This document shows, in pieces, positions 1 to 10,355 of a DNA stretch of 64,000 nt. The stretch is from Elysia marginata (lineage: Eukaryota; Mollusca; Gastropoda; Plakobranchidae). The DNA lies in assembly GCA_019649035.1 (NCBI GenBank), contig BMAT01005044.1, positions 454,184-518,183 of the forward strand. Direction: 5' to 3'. Made by a program: the position numbers and the translations under genes. Under the pieces are notes generated by a model. It did not search any database. It was given only the letters and a program-made list of their open reading frames with translations, and was not told the DNA's origin. Numbering within the stretch: the stretch's first letter is position 1; each line of letters begins with the position of its first letter.

Positions 1-61
1 CATCGCCATAGGCAGTGGTAAAGCGCTATAAAAATGTCATTTATTATTATTATTATTATTA
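1..61 (+). repeat. 3' tail of a SINE or LINE ending in an ATT microsatellite
   Basis: The motif GTAAAGCGCTATAAAAATG followed by about seven TTA/ATT units is the kind of 3' end carried by many molluscan retroposons, where a short conserved tail runs into a simple repeat. A related tail (GTAAAACGCTTTTAGCC...) lies near 31840. The body of the element would be to the left of the window. The family cannot be named from 40 bases. Confidence 0.5.
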
Positions 62-930
62 CTCTCACATCGGTTCTAACCTCCTCTGTGTCTCTCACTA
101 AGACTATAAAACTGTACTATGACCCAATTCTGCTCTAAACCTACTCTGACTCATCTCTCAGTCTCACCCTACTTACTAGCCCTATGTCTCAGCTATCACC
201 CTACTCTAAACCAACTCGGACACTCGGCTGGACCCTCGGTGTAGGAGTAAGAGCAGAATTGGTGCAGAAGGTAAACTCATGGTCCAGGGCCAAAAAAGAG
301 GGTTGGAGAGGAAGAGACAGACATGACCAAATAGATCTGTAAAGACATAACGAAAGAGAGTGAGAGACAAAGTGAGAGGTGTGTTGCACCTATTTGTGTC
401 TGAGACACGCAGACGGTGAGCGGACGAAAAGAAGACAAAGCATTATGTGGACAAAAAAAGAAAATAAGGGAACTTTTTAATCGGAATATAGCCAATTTTT
501 CAATCCTTTACTTAAGTAGATCCCATTACTTTTTCTAAAATCCCCGCGAAATTTGGGGGCATATTGCTAGTAAAATAAAATTTGACAAAATTAATAGTTA
601 TGCACAATCATTCTCATAAGCCGTGGTGTTTATGAAGATGAAAGAAACCCCTCGGTGTGGACGTAGAAACACTTGGATGGTAAAGCTGGCTCCGAATCTA
701 CTCACACTTTGGCTCTAACCTCTTCGGACTCTACTATAACAAAGACCCTGTCTCTTCAAGATCTTACCTTAAAACTGTCATGATTCTAATTTAACCATTC
801 TCTCACTCGATTCCACTCTGACTCAACTCTGATTCTACTATCACTTTTCTGACTCAACTCTGATTCTACTATCACTTTAACTCTGCTGTAACGCTGTGTC
901 TGTTCTAAACCTACTCGCAACCTCGGACCC
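62..930. repeat. CT-rich degenerate repeat, two related segments
   Basis: Segments at about 62-240 and 690-930 share phrases such as CTCTAACCTC, TTCTAAACCTACTC and CTCGGACCCTC. They look like diverged direct copies flanking about 450 bases of unrelated AT-rich DNA. Within the second, a 31-bp unit (TCTGACTCAACTCTGATTCT...) is tandemly repeated at 818-878. No coding signal is visible. Small open frames here are simple-sequence artefacts. Confidence 0.45.
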
Positions 931-979
931 TCAGACAGTAATAATAGATTCATTGTTTCTGTTGGGTGCTACTTTTTCT

Positions 980-1078
980 CGAAATCACTAGGAATCACTT
1001 GGAATCACTAGGAAATAGGAATCACTGGAAATAGGAATCACTGGAAATTACTAGGATCACCAGGAATCTCTCGAAATA
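980..1078. repeat. Short imperfect tandem repeat (GGAATCACT-type)
   Basis: Seven or so imperfect copies of GGAATCACT(A/T)GGAAA occur in tandem. The unit length varies from about 10 to 18 bases. No gene is seen in the surrounding stretch from 930 to 1385. Confidence 0.55.
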
Positions 1079-1384
1079 TAGGCTACTTACCAAATTTTGC
1101 ACAGACTTTTTTCAGTTCTAGATTCATCAATGTGGATCTAAAACAACATCGATAAATTTTATTGATGTATTTTTGTTATAGTATAGGCAGGAGGTATCAT
1201 ACACGAATTGAAATAACTCTAGTAGCAATGACATCGAGTTGTGTGAGAGAGAGAAGCAATAAGAGGGAGCTCCTTTTATCTTTTTTAAGTTATATCAAGG
1301 TTGCCTACGATGAAAAATATTCAATCGGCGAAGCACATCCATAATAAATAGAACATCTCTTTTGGACTTGTGAATATATCAGAC

Positions 1385-1800
1385 TAGGCTAAGTGTGGTT
1401 GAACTTACTAAAGTGTCAAAAACTAAAGAAATTGTAATTAACTTTCGAAGGGATGAGGTTCCACCACCACCATTGGCTATAACAGAGGCTCAGTTGAACG
1501 ACTTAACTCATTCAAATTCCTGGGCACTATCCTTTTAGCACGTTAAGCCGTCAGTTAAATAGCATCAATATATTGAAAAGGCCAACGCTGAAAAGTATAT
1601 AACTGTGAATTTACCTTCTCTTGAAAGTTTATATGAAAATAAAAGAATGACAGCTAGAACTCAAAAGATACTGAAAGACGACACTTACCAAGCACGGGCG
1701 AAAGCTAAGGGCGTTCAAAGGAAAAAAGTGATTCGTAACTAGTTTCTTTCTCCAAGACGTGAAATATTTTAATGGAACTAGGCAAGAGATTAGTTTAACT
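1385..1800 (+). mobile_element. Decayed LINE fragment, C-terminal part of the reverse-transcriptase ORF (L2/CR1-like)
   Basis: Forward translation near 1410-1480 gives SKTKEIVINFRRDEVPPPPL. Another frame at about 1490-1535 gives VERLNSFKFLGTIL, matching the conserved block 'TKTKE-DFRR...VE-v-sFKFLGt' after the RT palm in L2/CR1-type non-LTR elements. At 1611-1742 the frame reads LPSLESLYENKRMTARTQKI and then LKDDTYQARAKAKG, matching the C-terminal region of the same ORF. The reading frame shifts at least twice and internal sequence is missing between the two blocks. This is an old, 5'-truncated, inactive copy, and the exact clade is uncertain. Confidence 0.75.
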
Positions 1801-1894
1801 GACTACTTTGGGAGACGAAAAGCACAATTAAGGAAATTAAGTTTTGTTTAACATGAGAGTTAAGAGGAGTGCATAAATTTGTTGTTCGTTAGAA

Positions 1895-2022
1895 CGGAAG
1901 AGGGAAAATGATAGAGATATATAGAGAGCGGAAAAGAGAGAAATAGAGAGAGACATGGACAGACTGAATAAGGCATAAAGAGACTGAGAAAGACAAAGAA
2001 AGGAAAAAAAACAGATCACGCA

Positions 2023-2063
<41 letters not shown>

Positions 2064-2325
2064 AAACAAAAAAACACAGATGGAGACAAATACAGATAGT
2101 CTCAAAAAGACACAGGGATCGACTGAAATAGAAACAGAGAGGAAACTCAGAAACATGGACAGATGTAGAGATATGGATAGAGAGAGACTGAGAAACAGGC
2201 TGAGAAAGACGGAGAGAAGCACAGATGGAGAGAGAAAGGTAGAGATAAATGACAGACAGATGGATAGACATAGAGAGACTGAGAGACACAGAGAGACAAA
2301 GAGAGGCTGATAAAAGATATAGAAA

Positions 2326-2369
<44 letters not shown>

Positions 2370-2372
2370 CTC
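1895..2372. repeat. GA-rich microsatellite with AGT array
   Basis: A purine-rich strand of imperfect GAGA(C/T)A units includes a pure (GA)n run at about 2027-2059 and a pure (AGT)n run of about 13 units at 2327-2369. Arg/Glu- or Ser/Leu-rich open frames across it are artefacts of the repeat. Confidence 0.9.
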
Positions 2373-5300
2373 TCTACTACTACAACTACTATTAGACCTA
2401 TCTTTCTGTTGAACATGAAATGATTAATGCACTTGTCGGTGCTTTTGTAACTTTATATTAGAATTAGATAACTGCAATTCTCTAAATTGACTGGGATCTG
2501 TGAATTCGAATTGCTAAATTACAGTAAAATCAGAACAACGCCGCAAGATTGCTACACGAGGAAGAAAAAGATCATTTTACACCTTGATCGAAAGAAATGC
2601 ATTGACTACCATTTAAACAGTGCATTGAGCATAACTAGAAAGTAGAAATGTATTCCATTGTTTAAATCTTCCAAATTATCCAACATATTTATTTGAGTAG
2701 GCCTACTATGTGTACACCTTACACTCCTACAAAAACTTAATTTTTAATTTTAAGATCAGAAAAGAAGAATTTGTTAGCCAAATCTTGAACAAAATTGAAA
2801 ACCTAAGGGGACAGAGGTTTTCCATTCCACTTACAAGTTCCAGGGCCCAGATGTTAGGAACCGTCTACCCTTGTCAGTCCAACAGACTGAATCTTTGTCA
2901 AGATTTAAAATCGAATCAGTTCTGAAGACATAGGGCCTACTTGTTTGAAAACTCAGTCATGGGCAGAAAAAGTGACTCTAAATTTACAAGTTATCGTATA
3001 TGTTTTTGCACTTGATATAACTTTTTTAATTGGTTTTTTAATTCACAATTGTCTACTGTATGTGTTTTGTGAACTTGTCTGAAAGGGGAACTGTCTGCCA
3101 TCGAAACTAATACTAGTAAGAGTAAGACAAAAGAATTTGAACATTCTGCACTACGGACATGCCACTTCTCATCATATTTATAATTTAGATCTGATTTCGA
3201 CTACCCCATTCGGTGCCTACACTTTTAATACACGGGAGTTTAATGCACAACCCGACACTGTTTACATTGGTCATTTTTATCGTTCCTTGTTGTTATCATA
3301 TTGATATTGGTTATTTCATCGTGTCCGTTAATCGAGACCTAATACTATTATTTTTCATTTGAAATGTGGAATGCTTAGTTTTGAGCATTCCAAAGGTTTT
3401 ACTTCACGCTTTCTTTCCGAGTGTGAACGGTTGTGCGCAAAAAACACGGAGAGAGGTAAAAAGTTTTTAAACTAAAGTTTAATCATTTAATAATATCAAT
3501 TTGTGAATGATTATATCCGTTCAACATTCACAAAATCATCATGTTCGTAACACTATAAGTATAAGTACTATAACGGGTCATTATCGGTAAGTACGGAGTA
3601 CTATTTTTAAAAGAATCTGATTCTCTCAATGAGAGAACAAGTCGGAAGTAAAAAATATAACGAAGTTTAAGTGTTAGAGCCAGCTTTGCCAGTTACTGTT
3701 GTCATCGTTCCGTCTCGTTAGACCATAGCGTTATTGTAATGTACCGGGTATAAAGCCCACTTTTAACTTAGTGCAAAGACATGCAATTAACTCCTAGTTA
3801 TAATCGAGAATCATTTTTAATTATAAATTACAGCGTTTAGATCTAGATCTAGGCACCTATAAAGTGTTACAGGATTTTTATATAACTAGTATAACGATGA
3901 CACAAAAAAAAACGTTTGACACACTAGTTCTAATATCTATGTCTATATTTAATCATATCTACGACTAGTGAGTAGTTTACAACGATAAAAAAGTTTTTAT
4001 AGATAATAAAAGTGGATAAGGCAAAGGTGAGCATAACCAAAAATATATTTATATCTCTTCTTATTCAAAACAGTTTTATATTTGTATAAAACTGAAACAC
4101 AAAAACATTGTCCATAGACGGACATGAAGAATGACAAAAAAATTGGACGTGCCATATTACGTAACGTCCAATGGCTGCCAGATATGTAAATATAAGAAAA
4201 ACTTCATTTTTTGTTTATAATTTGAATTGACTTAGAAAAAATGGTTTTATGTAACCTTAAAAATGCAGGGTGTTACTGTTGGGAAAAGGTTGGAATTTTT
4301 GGGCAGGATGATTCGTTGAGTATTAGATCTACTGATGACACGAAATACGTGAAAGTGAAACGCAGTGTCTAATATTTTTTTTAAATTTAAATTGTAATTT
4401 TGACTGATTTGGTCCGCAACACACACGCGGACTCAAACATGATAAACTCGTTTTGTGTAAAAAAAAATGTAGTGCCAGCATTATCCTCTACATCCCATGG
4501 GAAACATATTTAATTGTTGCTTAGATTTACATCATTTAGAAGATCCCTGTAAGTATAACAATTTTATTTTTGGACCTCTCTGCACCCCAACATTTGAATT
4601 TGAGATTGAGTTATCTAAATAATACTGTTGTTTGAACAGTTAGACACAAAATTCATTGCAAAAAGTCAAGTACAATAACAATTAACACTACTGCAATATT
4701 ATTATTATTTGTTTCTGGCCTATTTTTCTAGTCTTTAGAGCATCTCTCGGAGCATTTCTTGCAATTACAGTTAACACTGAAATAAGAATTTTTTTTACCT
4801 TGATTTAAATTAAACTTTAAAGACATAATTGTGTCAAGGGAGCAAGTTTGTAACTTTTAACAGCCAAACACACCAGCATAAGTTCAATTTTTGCAAGTGG
4901 ATTTAATTTTATTCACGCAATAATGATGGATTTTTTAAAAAGAATAATTATACTTTTACTTGAAGTGAAAGGGATTTTCAAGTAATTTCCATTTAACAAT
5001 GATTTAAATAAATAATTAGTTTTTCCCATTGTAAAAAACAACCGTAACAAAAAATCTAATATGGCGGACATTGTCCAGTTCAACTGAACCGTATATATCA
5101 TAAATCTAACAGCAGATTTGGATTCTGCATCCCAAAATACCTGTTGTGTGAAAGTTTCAATACAATATCTAAAAAATTCAGTGATTTAGTCATTTATGTT
5201 AAGAACTTAAGTAACGTCCATAAAACAGTGCGATTGACACATTTTCTCTGCCAGTGCCAAAACACTTTTTTTGCCATGAAGGTGACTTTGTTATAATCTT

Positions 5301-6600
5301 GCACAAAAAATTATTTCTTCTACAACTCTGGAAAAATTGAGTGTCAACAATGTACTACTGATTTTGTATTTAGCAAGTTTCATGGATGTAACTGTCTTAG
5401 TCTTTATTTTACGCATTGCCGAAAATAGCAATTTGACTTTAGTTTGAGCTCTTTGATTTGGCCATATTTTTTCCTGACTAAATGGATTTTTCCTGTATTT
5501 GTTCCTTCATAATTTTTAATCTTTTTCACTTACAGTTTTGAAAGTTCATGGAATGAACGTGGAGAGGCCCAGTTATTTGTTACTACTAAAAATAAATAAG
5601 TTTTCTTTGGTATACTTTTGTTGCAGTGTCAATTTAAAACGGGGCGATTTTTTAAATTTTGCGTATTTGCTTCGTAATTTATAGATTTTATGATTTTAAA
5701 ATCCTGTAACTTTTTTGTTTGTGAACGGATTTTAATAATTTTTGTTTTTGATGTTCATGGTTTCAAAATATTTGCCTAATAAAATCATCGAGATATTTTG
5801 AAGCGTTTCAAAATTTAGTTTGTGATACCTAAAAATATGCTAGTATTCTTTGGCTTAGATACGACTAGAACAGTAGATTTAGAACTAGAAGGGACGCTGC
5901 TAAGTGCTCTTGTTTTACCTCTGATCTCATCTCCCCTAGCAGTAACATATAAATATTCTACAAAATTTGAAATAAGTTAATAATTTAAAGCAAAATTGTC
6001 TGGCAACCAGTTCAAACGAGTGTGATGCCCCAAGTTTTACATTCCAAGGCGGTGCTAACTGCTAGAGCTAACTTCAACAATGCATTTTCTGAGCGTTTCC
6101 AAACGCCCAAAATTTTTTAGGAAATTATCAATGATTTGCGAAATGGTATTTCAACTTTTGATTATTGAGAGAAAAAAAAAACATATGAAAAGGGAAAAAA
6201 AAGTAGTATAATAATCATTTTTAATTAACAGCTATCCGACATTTAACTCATTTGCACTGATAGAGAGACATTTGTATGAGTTTTTAACTCAATGTCTTAA
6301 TAACTAAAATAAAATAGAAGAAAACAATTAACTATAATACTACTAATATAATTATAATAACAGAAATAAATAAAAGCAAAGCAAAGTCGCATTTAGTCTT
6401 CTAACTGGAAAGGAAAAAAAAATAACTTATTAAGTGCGAATATAACAACAAAAAAAAATGCGTTACCATCATGTAGGCTTATTAATTTGAACAAAAGATG
6501 GATATTAACAGGAACGCAATTATTATAATAAGAGCTGAAATCATCAGGAATAAATAACGTTCTGAAACTTGAAGTGTATAAAAAGAAAATTTAGGAAGAC
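2373..6600. other. Gene-free AT-rich intergenic DNA
   Basis: No exon, RNA gene or recognisable transposon protein was found. Poly-A/T runs and a small TAGATC cluster (about 3838-3852) are present. The one structured item is a 50-bp block at 4711-4760 that recurs at 6779-6828 and is listed separately. Confidence 0.5.
4711..4760 (+). repeat. 50-bp dispersed direct repeat, copy 1
   Basis: The block beginning TTTCTGGCCTATTTTTCTAG and ending CATCTCTCGG(A)GCATTTCTT is repeated about 2.07 kb downstream, starting near 6779, in the same orientation with only a few differences. Flanking sequence does not align well. It may be the conserved part of a short interspersed element. Confidence 0.6.
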
Positions 6601-6626
6601 GTAATGCAGTGTATTTGTTTCATCCG

Positions 6627-6632
6627 TTTATT
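6627..6632 (-). promoter_or_regulatory. Candidate polyadenylation signal (AATAAA) for the minus-strand Cys/Pro-rich gene
   Basis: TTTATT on the plus strand reads AATAAA on the minus strand. It lies about 735 bases past the stop codon of the 302-residue gene and is the first such hexamer after that stop. No clear GU-rich downstream element is seen. The call is weak because this hexamer is common in AT-rich DNA. Confidence 0.25.
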
Positions 6633-6778
6633 AAAGTTAGGATGATTGTTACAGTCTACCCCTTGTCTCCGTCTTGTTCTGTGACAGTAACTGTACTCAT
6701 AACACATGCGACTGACGAGTGTCTAGTCTTCCTCACTGGAGAAAGCCAACTACAATCACATCAGCGCACTGTTAGTTC

Positions 6779-6828
6779 TTTCTGGCCTATTTTCCTAGTC
6801 TTTGGAGCATCTCTCGGTGAGTTTCTTC
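6779..6828 (+). repeat. 50-bp dispersed direct repeat, copy 2
   Basis: This is the partner of the block at 4711-4760. Here it ends CATCTCTCGGTGAGTTTCTT, which happens to create a good splice-donor look (CGGTGAGT), and an open frame of 76 codons (6609-6839) covers it. Because the same block exists 2 kb away outside any open frame, I read it as a repeat and not an exon. Confidence 0.55.
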
Positions 6829-7367
6829 TTCTTGTTTAAATTTTTATATCTTTTCTATTCAGTAGCTTTAAAGGATGGGCAGATTAAATAATTATGGAAA
6901 ATTACAGTTACTAGTCTAACTACCCTATTAATTAGGAAACTGGATATATAACCGAAATACAGAGGGTTTTCTAATTAAACAAGTTGGTGCTTTCAATTAA
7001 AATCAGAGGATCCTTAAAAGAATTGTGGAGGTGTTAGGTGGAGGAGCTTAATTTAGACTATTTGAAATTGTAGAAAGGAATTTATCGATGAGTCTTCTGC
7101 AGTTTCTTTTTTAAACTTTTTTCGTTTTTAAAAACTTTTTTTTAACACGTACAGCTTTCTGACCATGGTATGAAGAATGGGTAAGTGTATGGTTTCCTTC
7201 CACATGCTTTTTCAGCATTCAGCCACCTTTGAGACTTCTCAACCGTTTGTCTACCTGCTGCAACTTTTCTTTAGTTGGCGGAACTCTGTCTTGCAAATTC
7301 CATTGGGTGATGGACAAGTGGTAGGGGAAGAGATGCAAAAGAATAGCACAAAGGTACCAATGTCTGA

Positions 7368-8242
7368 TCAACGCTCTCTGCGGACATTTAAGGCCATGTC
7401 CTTGACATAATTTTCTTCCTCGCAGTAGAAGCTTGGGAACCGCCTGGGCAGCTTAGGGGAGTAAGTGGAGCAATTCTCAACAGCAGCGTAGGCTAACTTG
7501 CGGATCTCCGACCAGTCCGTTTCACCATCAAACAGGTTGTTGTTGCTGGATGAGTTGTTGGATTTCTGGCATCCACAATCGTCATCAGCATAGAAGTTGG
7601 TCCTGTCTGGGCCCTTGCCTTTGTAACGCTGAGCATCGGTGTTGCTAATGGATTCGTATGTGTCTGGCTCGTTACAGCATGGTCTAACACCGGAGATACC
7701 ATCTGGCTTTTTGTTGGTCAGTCCTCCCTGGTAGGGCGAGGCAGAGTTGTTGCCACAGCATGAAGTGTTCTGAAGCTGCTTGTTGCAGCCGGAGTCTTGT
7801 GGGGGGCATGGAGGTGGTGGGTAATTGAATTCTGGCACATACTTGTAGGTCGTGGTGCAGGATTCTTCAGCCGGTTTGATAGTTGCAGGAGCTGGTCCTT
7901 TACAGCATCCACTCTGCGTACTTACTACTGTATCCTGAGGTGGGCAAGGAGGCGGCGGGTAGTTGAATTCTGGCACGTACTTAAATTCCGTACTGCAGTC
8001 GCCTGGTTTCTTGTTGACCAGCGGTCTCTGATAAACGCGGCTTTCGCTGCAACAGTTGGGATCTCTTTTCTTGTCGTTGAATCCATCCTCGTACGGCTTG
8101 GCGCCATCACAGGCACATGCAGCCGTGCCCGCACCGGCGCCACCGTTATAGCTAAATGTGTTACCACAGCCTGGCTCGTTGGCACCAAACTCCGGGTTCA
8201 CATTCCCTGGTCTGTTGGCGTTGCAGTTTATGTTCAGATAAG
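7368..8242 (-). CDS. Terminal coding exon of a cysteine- and proline-rich repeat protein (residues 12-302)
   Basis: This is an open frame of about 290 codons in DNA clearly richer in GC than its flanks. It ends at TGA (7370-7368) and starts just after a splice acceptor reading AAATTACAG (AG at 8244-8243). The product has about 20 cysteines, four of them CC pairs. Two near-identical blocks KYVPEFNYPPPPCPPQD lie at about residues 99-115 and 145-161. Three copies of a Y-x5-[ND]-K-K motif lie at about 60-70 (KPYEDGFNDKK), 80-90 (RVYQRPLVNKK) and 180-190 (SPYQGGLTNKK). A Ser/Asn-rich linker (about 238-247) precedes a charged, cysteine-poor C-terminus ending NVRRER. No signal peptide or membrane segment is visible, so an intracellular structural or scaffold role is possible, but I do not recognise the family. 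The phase (codon split N|CT) fits the donor of the short exon at 10322-10355, and the joined length is exactly 303 codons including the stop. Confidence 0.8.
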
Positions 8243-8377
8243 CTGTAATTTCAAAACATAAAAAAGACGTTTAAGTACTTTAAAAAGATCTAAGAACACA
8301 TATTAGTCTTTCGCACGGTATAGTAAAACTTTGCATTTTCACAACAAATTTCTCTCACAACTTATGTCGTAATCATC

Positions 8378-8401
8378 ACCATCATCATAGTTATCAACAT
8401 C

Positions 8402-8439
<38 letters not shown>

Positions 8440-8500
8440 GATCGTCGTCGTCATCATCATCATAGTTTTCATCATCGCCATCATCATATTGATCATTCAT
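8378..8500. repeat. CAT/ATC trinucleotide microsatellite
   Basis: An array of CAT units (pure core about 8400-8438) is interrupted by CGTCGTCGT and continues imperfectly to about 8500, followed by ATT-rich sequence to about 8575. The Asp-rich minus-strand frame across it is a repeat artefact. Confidence 0.9.
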
Positions 8501-8862
8501 CACGCACGCTATTATTGTAATTATCATAATTACCATTATTATTATCATTATCATTATTATATAAAATGTTATTATTACTTATCATTTTTATTACTTTTGT
8601 TATTCATAATTTAAACTTTTATCAATATGATCATTGTAATTATTTTAGGATAAACGAACAGGATAGCTAACCACCTATAATTTTCTGAGTCTGGCATTTA
8701 AAGAAAACTAATATCAAAGTTTAAGCCTTTTCTGTTCATGCTTTTTAGCCTAAAAATTTCCAACACATCATATGAAAACTTTTAGTACTATGAAGCAACT
8801 TTAAACACTACATGTAGATCTTGATATCTATTTTATTGGCGTTTAGATCAACTTCTGGAATC

Positions 8863-9107
8863 ACTTCCATACCGACGCGCCACTTTGAAATTAATTTAAA
8901 GCACTAGATAAACTTGTTACCTGCTACAATATGACTAATCCAATGTTAATGGATGAATATTCACTGGACATTGGTCTAGTGCGTTGTATTTTTATATAAA
9001 TGGGATTTTATTTCTCCACTCGGGACAACGCAAGTGTATATGTGACGCCATTTTGTAAACAGACTTCCTTCATTTCGTTACTTTTACTGGCGCGTCGGTA
9101 TGGAAGT
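8863..9107. mobile_element. Possible MITE: 245-bp element with perfect 20-bp inverted ends
   Basis: ACTTCCATACCGACGCGCCA at 8863-8882 is the exact reverse complement of 9088-9107. Weaker inverted similarity may continue outwards (GGAATCACTTCC against GGAAAGACTTCC). The interior is AT-rich, non-coding and contains an imperfect hairpin around 8935-8985 (ATCCAATGTTAATGGAT; ACTGGACATTGGTCTAGTG). Such a layout is typical of non-autonomous DNA transposons, but no clear target-site duplication could be read and no transposase is present. The superfamily is unknown. Confidence 0.55.
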
Positions 9108-9464
9108 CTTTCCCAACTTCTTTCAAGATGATATTATTGGAAGCATGATGACTAGCTTTCCTTTTTTTAGTCAAATGAATTTATTTTGGCTGCGGCTACC
9201 AAGGGACGAATTAAAATCTGCCTATAAATTTCTTTATCCTGTTTTTAGAAAAATCATTTTAATCACTTAGATCTACTCTTTGAGGAATGATCTTTACACA
9301 CGCAAATTGGTAAAAAAAAAAATTTTAATCTAATAAGAGCTACCGATCTCTTTTCTCAATTCAAAGTTTTCACCTTTACAAACTGAAAAATGTACAGCAA
9401 AAACATCAAGGATTTGTAACGTTAAAATTTATAAATTCGACTTTTTTGATAGATTATGAGGCAT

Positions 9465-10275
9465 CGGCCTAGATCTAAATCTAGATTTATAGAATATAGA
9501 TCTAGAATCTAAATATGGTCACAAAAAGAAAGGAAAACAAGAAGAAACAGATGGGGGAAAATTTACTTTAGGTCTAGATCTAGAAATCTAGATCTAGATT
9601 TAGATCTTGAATCACCCGAGAGGTCTTGATCTAGATTAACACCTTTTACGCCCAGAGTCTAGGAATCTAGATTCTAGGTCAGATCTAGCATTAAATTATT
9701 GCACGGACAAGTCGGACATCTAGATTTGCAGGTAAAATCTAGATCTAAAATCTACGTGTTGAATCTACTTTTTTTTAAATAGGCAAAATATAGATTTAGA
9801 ATCTTGAGCAATCCTAATTTTAAGAAAGATATAAAGATACAGATGCGTAACGGATGTCTTGCCTTTCTGGTATGGTTCTGACCTAGATCTAGATCTATTA
9901 GATTACCCCTTGTCACTTATGCGGTGTTGTCTGTCAAAAGTGGTCTTAGAGAGAGAGCGTTTTTTTTTTCAAAGCTGTGTAATACTTTTTTTATTATCGT
10001 GCCATACAAAGAGTTGTGCAATCTGCACGAAGGAAGGCGGAGGACATTGGTGTCTAACAAGTAGGGGCCTATTTTTGTGACGTAGATTTAGGTCAGAACT
10101 ATTGCCACTTGATTATGCATCTTCTTCTAAATCAAGATTCTAATAATGGAAGCTAGATTCTAGATCTAAATTTCGCTTAGATATTTGGTGACGGTCTAGA
10201 TCTAGATCAAGATGTACCGGTACCTCTACTCTTTTACATCGAAAATGTGGATCTACATCTGGATCTAGATATAAA
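9465..10275. repeat. TAGATC-rich repeat tract
   Basis: Overlapping palindromic hexamers TCTAGA, AGATCT and CTAGATC occur dozens of times, densest at about 9468-9605 and 9650-9765 and again at 9885-9900 and 10150-10270. Interspersed AT-rich DNA separates the clusters. Copies also occur at 3838-3852, around 30325-30500 and 52315-52345, always short. A segment inside this tract (9955-10101) is shared with 30211-30341. Confidence 0.7.
9955..10101 (+). repeat. Interspersed repeat block, copy 1
   Basis: Shared landmarks with 30211-30341 in the same order are AAGCTGTGTAATA, ATCGTGCCATACAAAG (ATGCCGCACAAAG in the other copy), GCAATCTGCA(C/A)GAAG, GAGGCGGA(A/G)GA and TTGTGACGTAGATTTAG. Identity looks roughly 75-80% by eye. 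Both copies run into TAGATC-rich sequence, so the block and the tract probably belong to one repeat family. Confidence 0.65.
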
Positions 10276-10321
10276 TTCTTGAAGTCCTGAAAAAGTTCTT
10301 GACAAAATTGAAAGAAAATAC

Positions 10322-10355
10322 CTTGTGAGTCAAAAAGGTAGCTGTATGCCTCCAT
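10322..10355 (-). CDS. Short start exon of the Cys/Pro-rich protein (residues 1-11)
   Basis: The minus strand reads MEAYSYLFDSQ from an ATG at 10355-10353, with a favourable start context (CGCCGCTATGG: G at -3 and G at +4). After 11 codons plus one base it meets GTATTTTC, a usable donor. The leftover G joins CT at 8242-8241 to make GCT (Ala), and the frame then stays open to the stop at 7368, giving 302 residues. The N-terminus is not hydrophobic, so the protein should lack a signal peptide. The exon is short and the donor imperfect, so this assignment rests on phase agreement, start context and position. The terminal exon could instead have a different upstream exon. Confidence 0.5.

Larger units (their letters stand above)
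8243..10321 (-). other. Inferred intron of the Cys/Pro-rich gene
   Basis: This 2.08-kb stretch is bounded on the minus strand by a donor GTATTTTC and an acceptor AAATTACAG. It carries a CAT microsatellite, an element with 20-bp inverted ends and a TAGATC-rich tract, each listed separately. No other coding exon is evident. The donor is weak beyond GTA, so the exact 5' boundary is less certain than the acceptor. Confidence 0.5.

Noticed and set aside
6609-6839. 76-codon frame followed by a donor-like CGGTGAGT
   Set aside because: The donor-like sequence lies in a 50-bp block that also occurs at 4711-4760 outside any open frame. No acceptor or partner exon was found.
7797-8261. 154-codon plus-strand frame rich in Trp and Arg
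   Set aside because: It is the antisense shadow of the Cys/Pro-rich exon. Its Trp-rich sequence comes from the complement of Pro codons.
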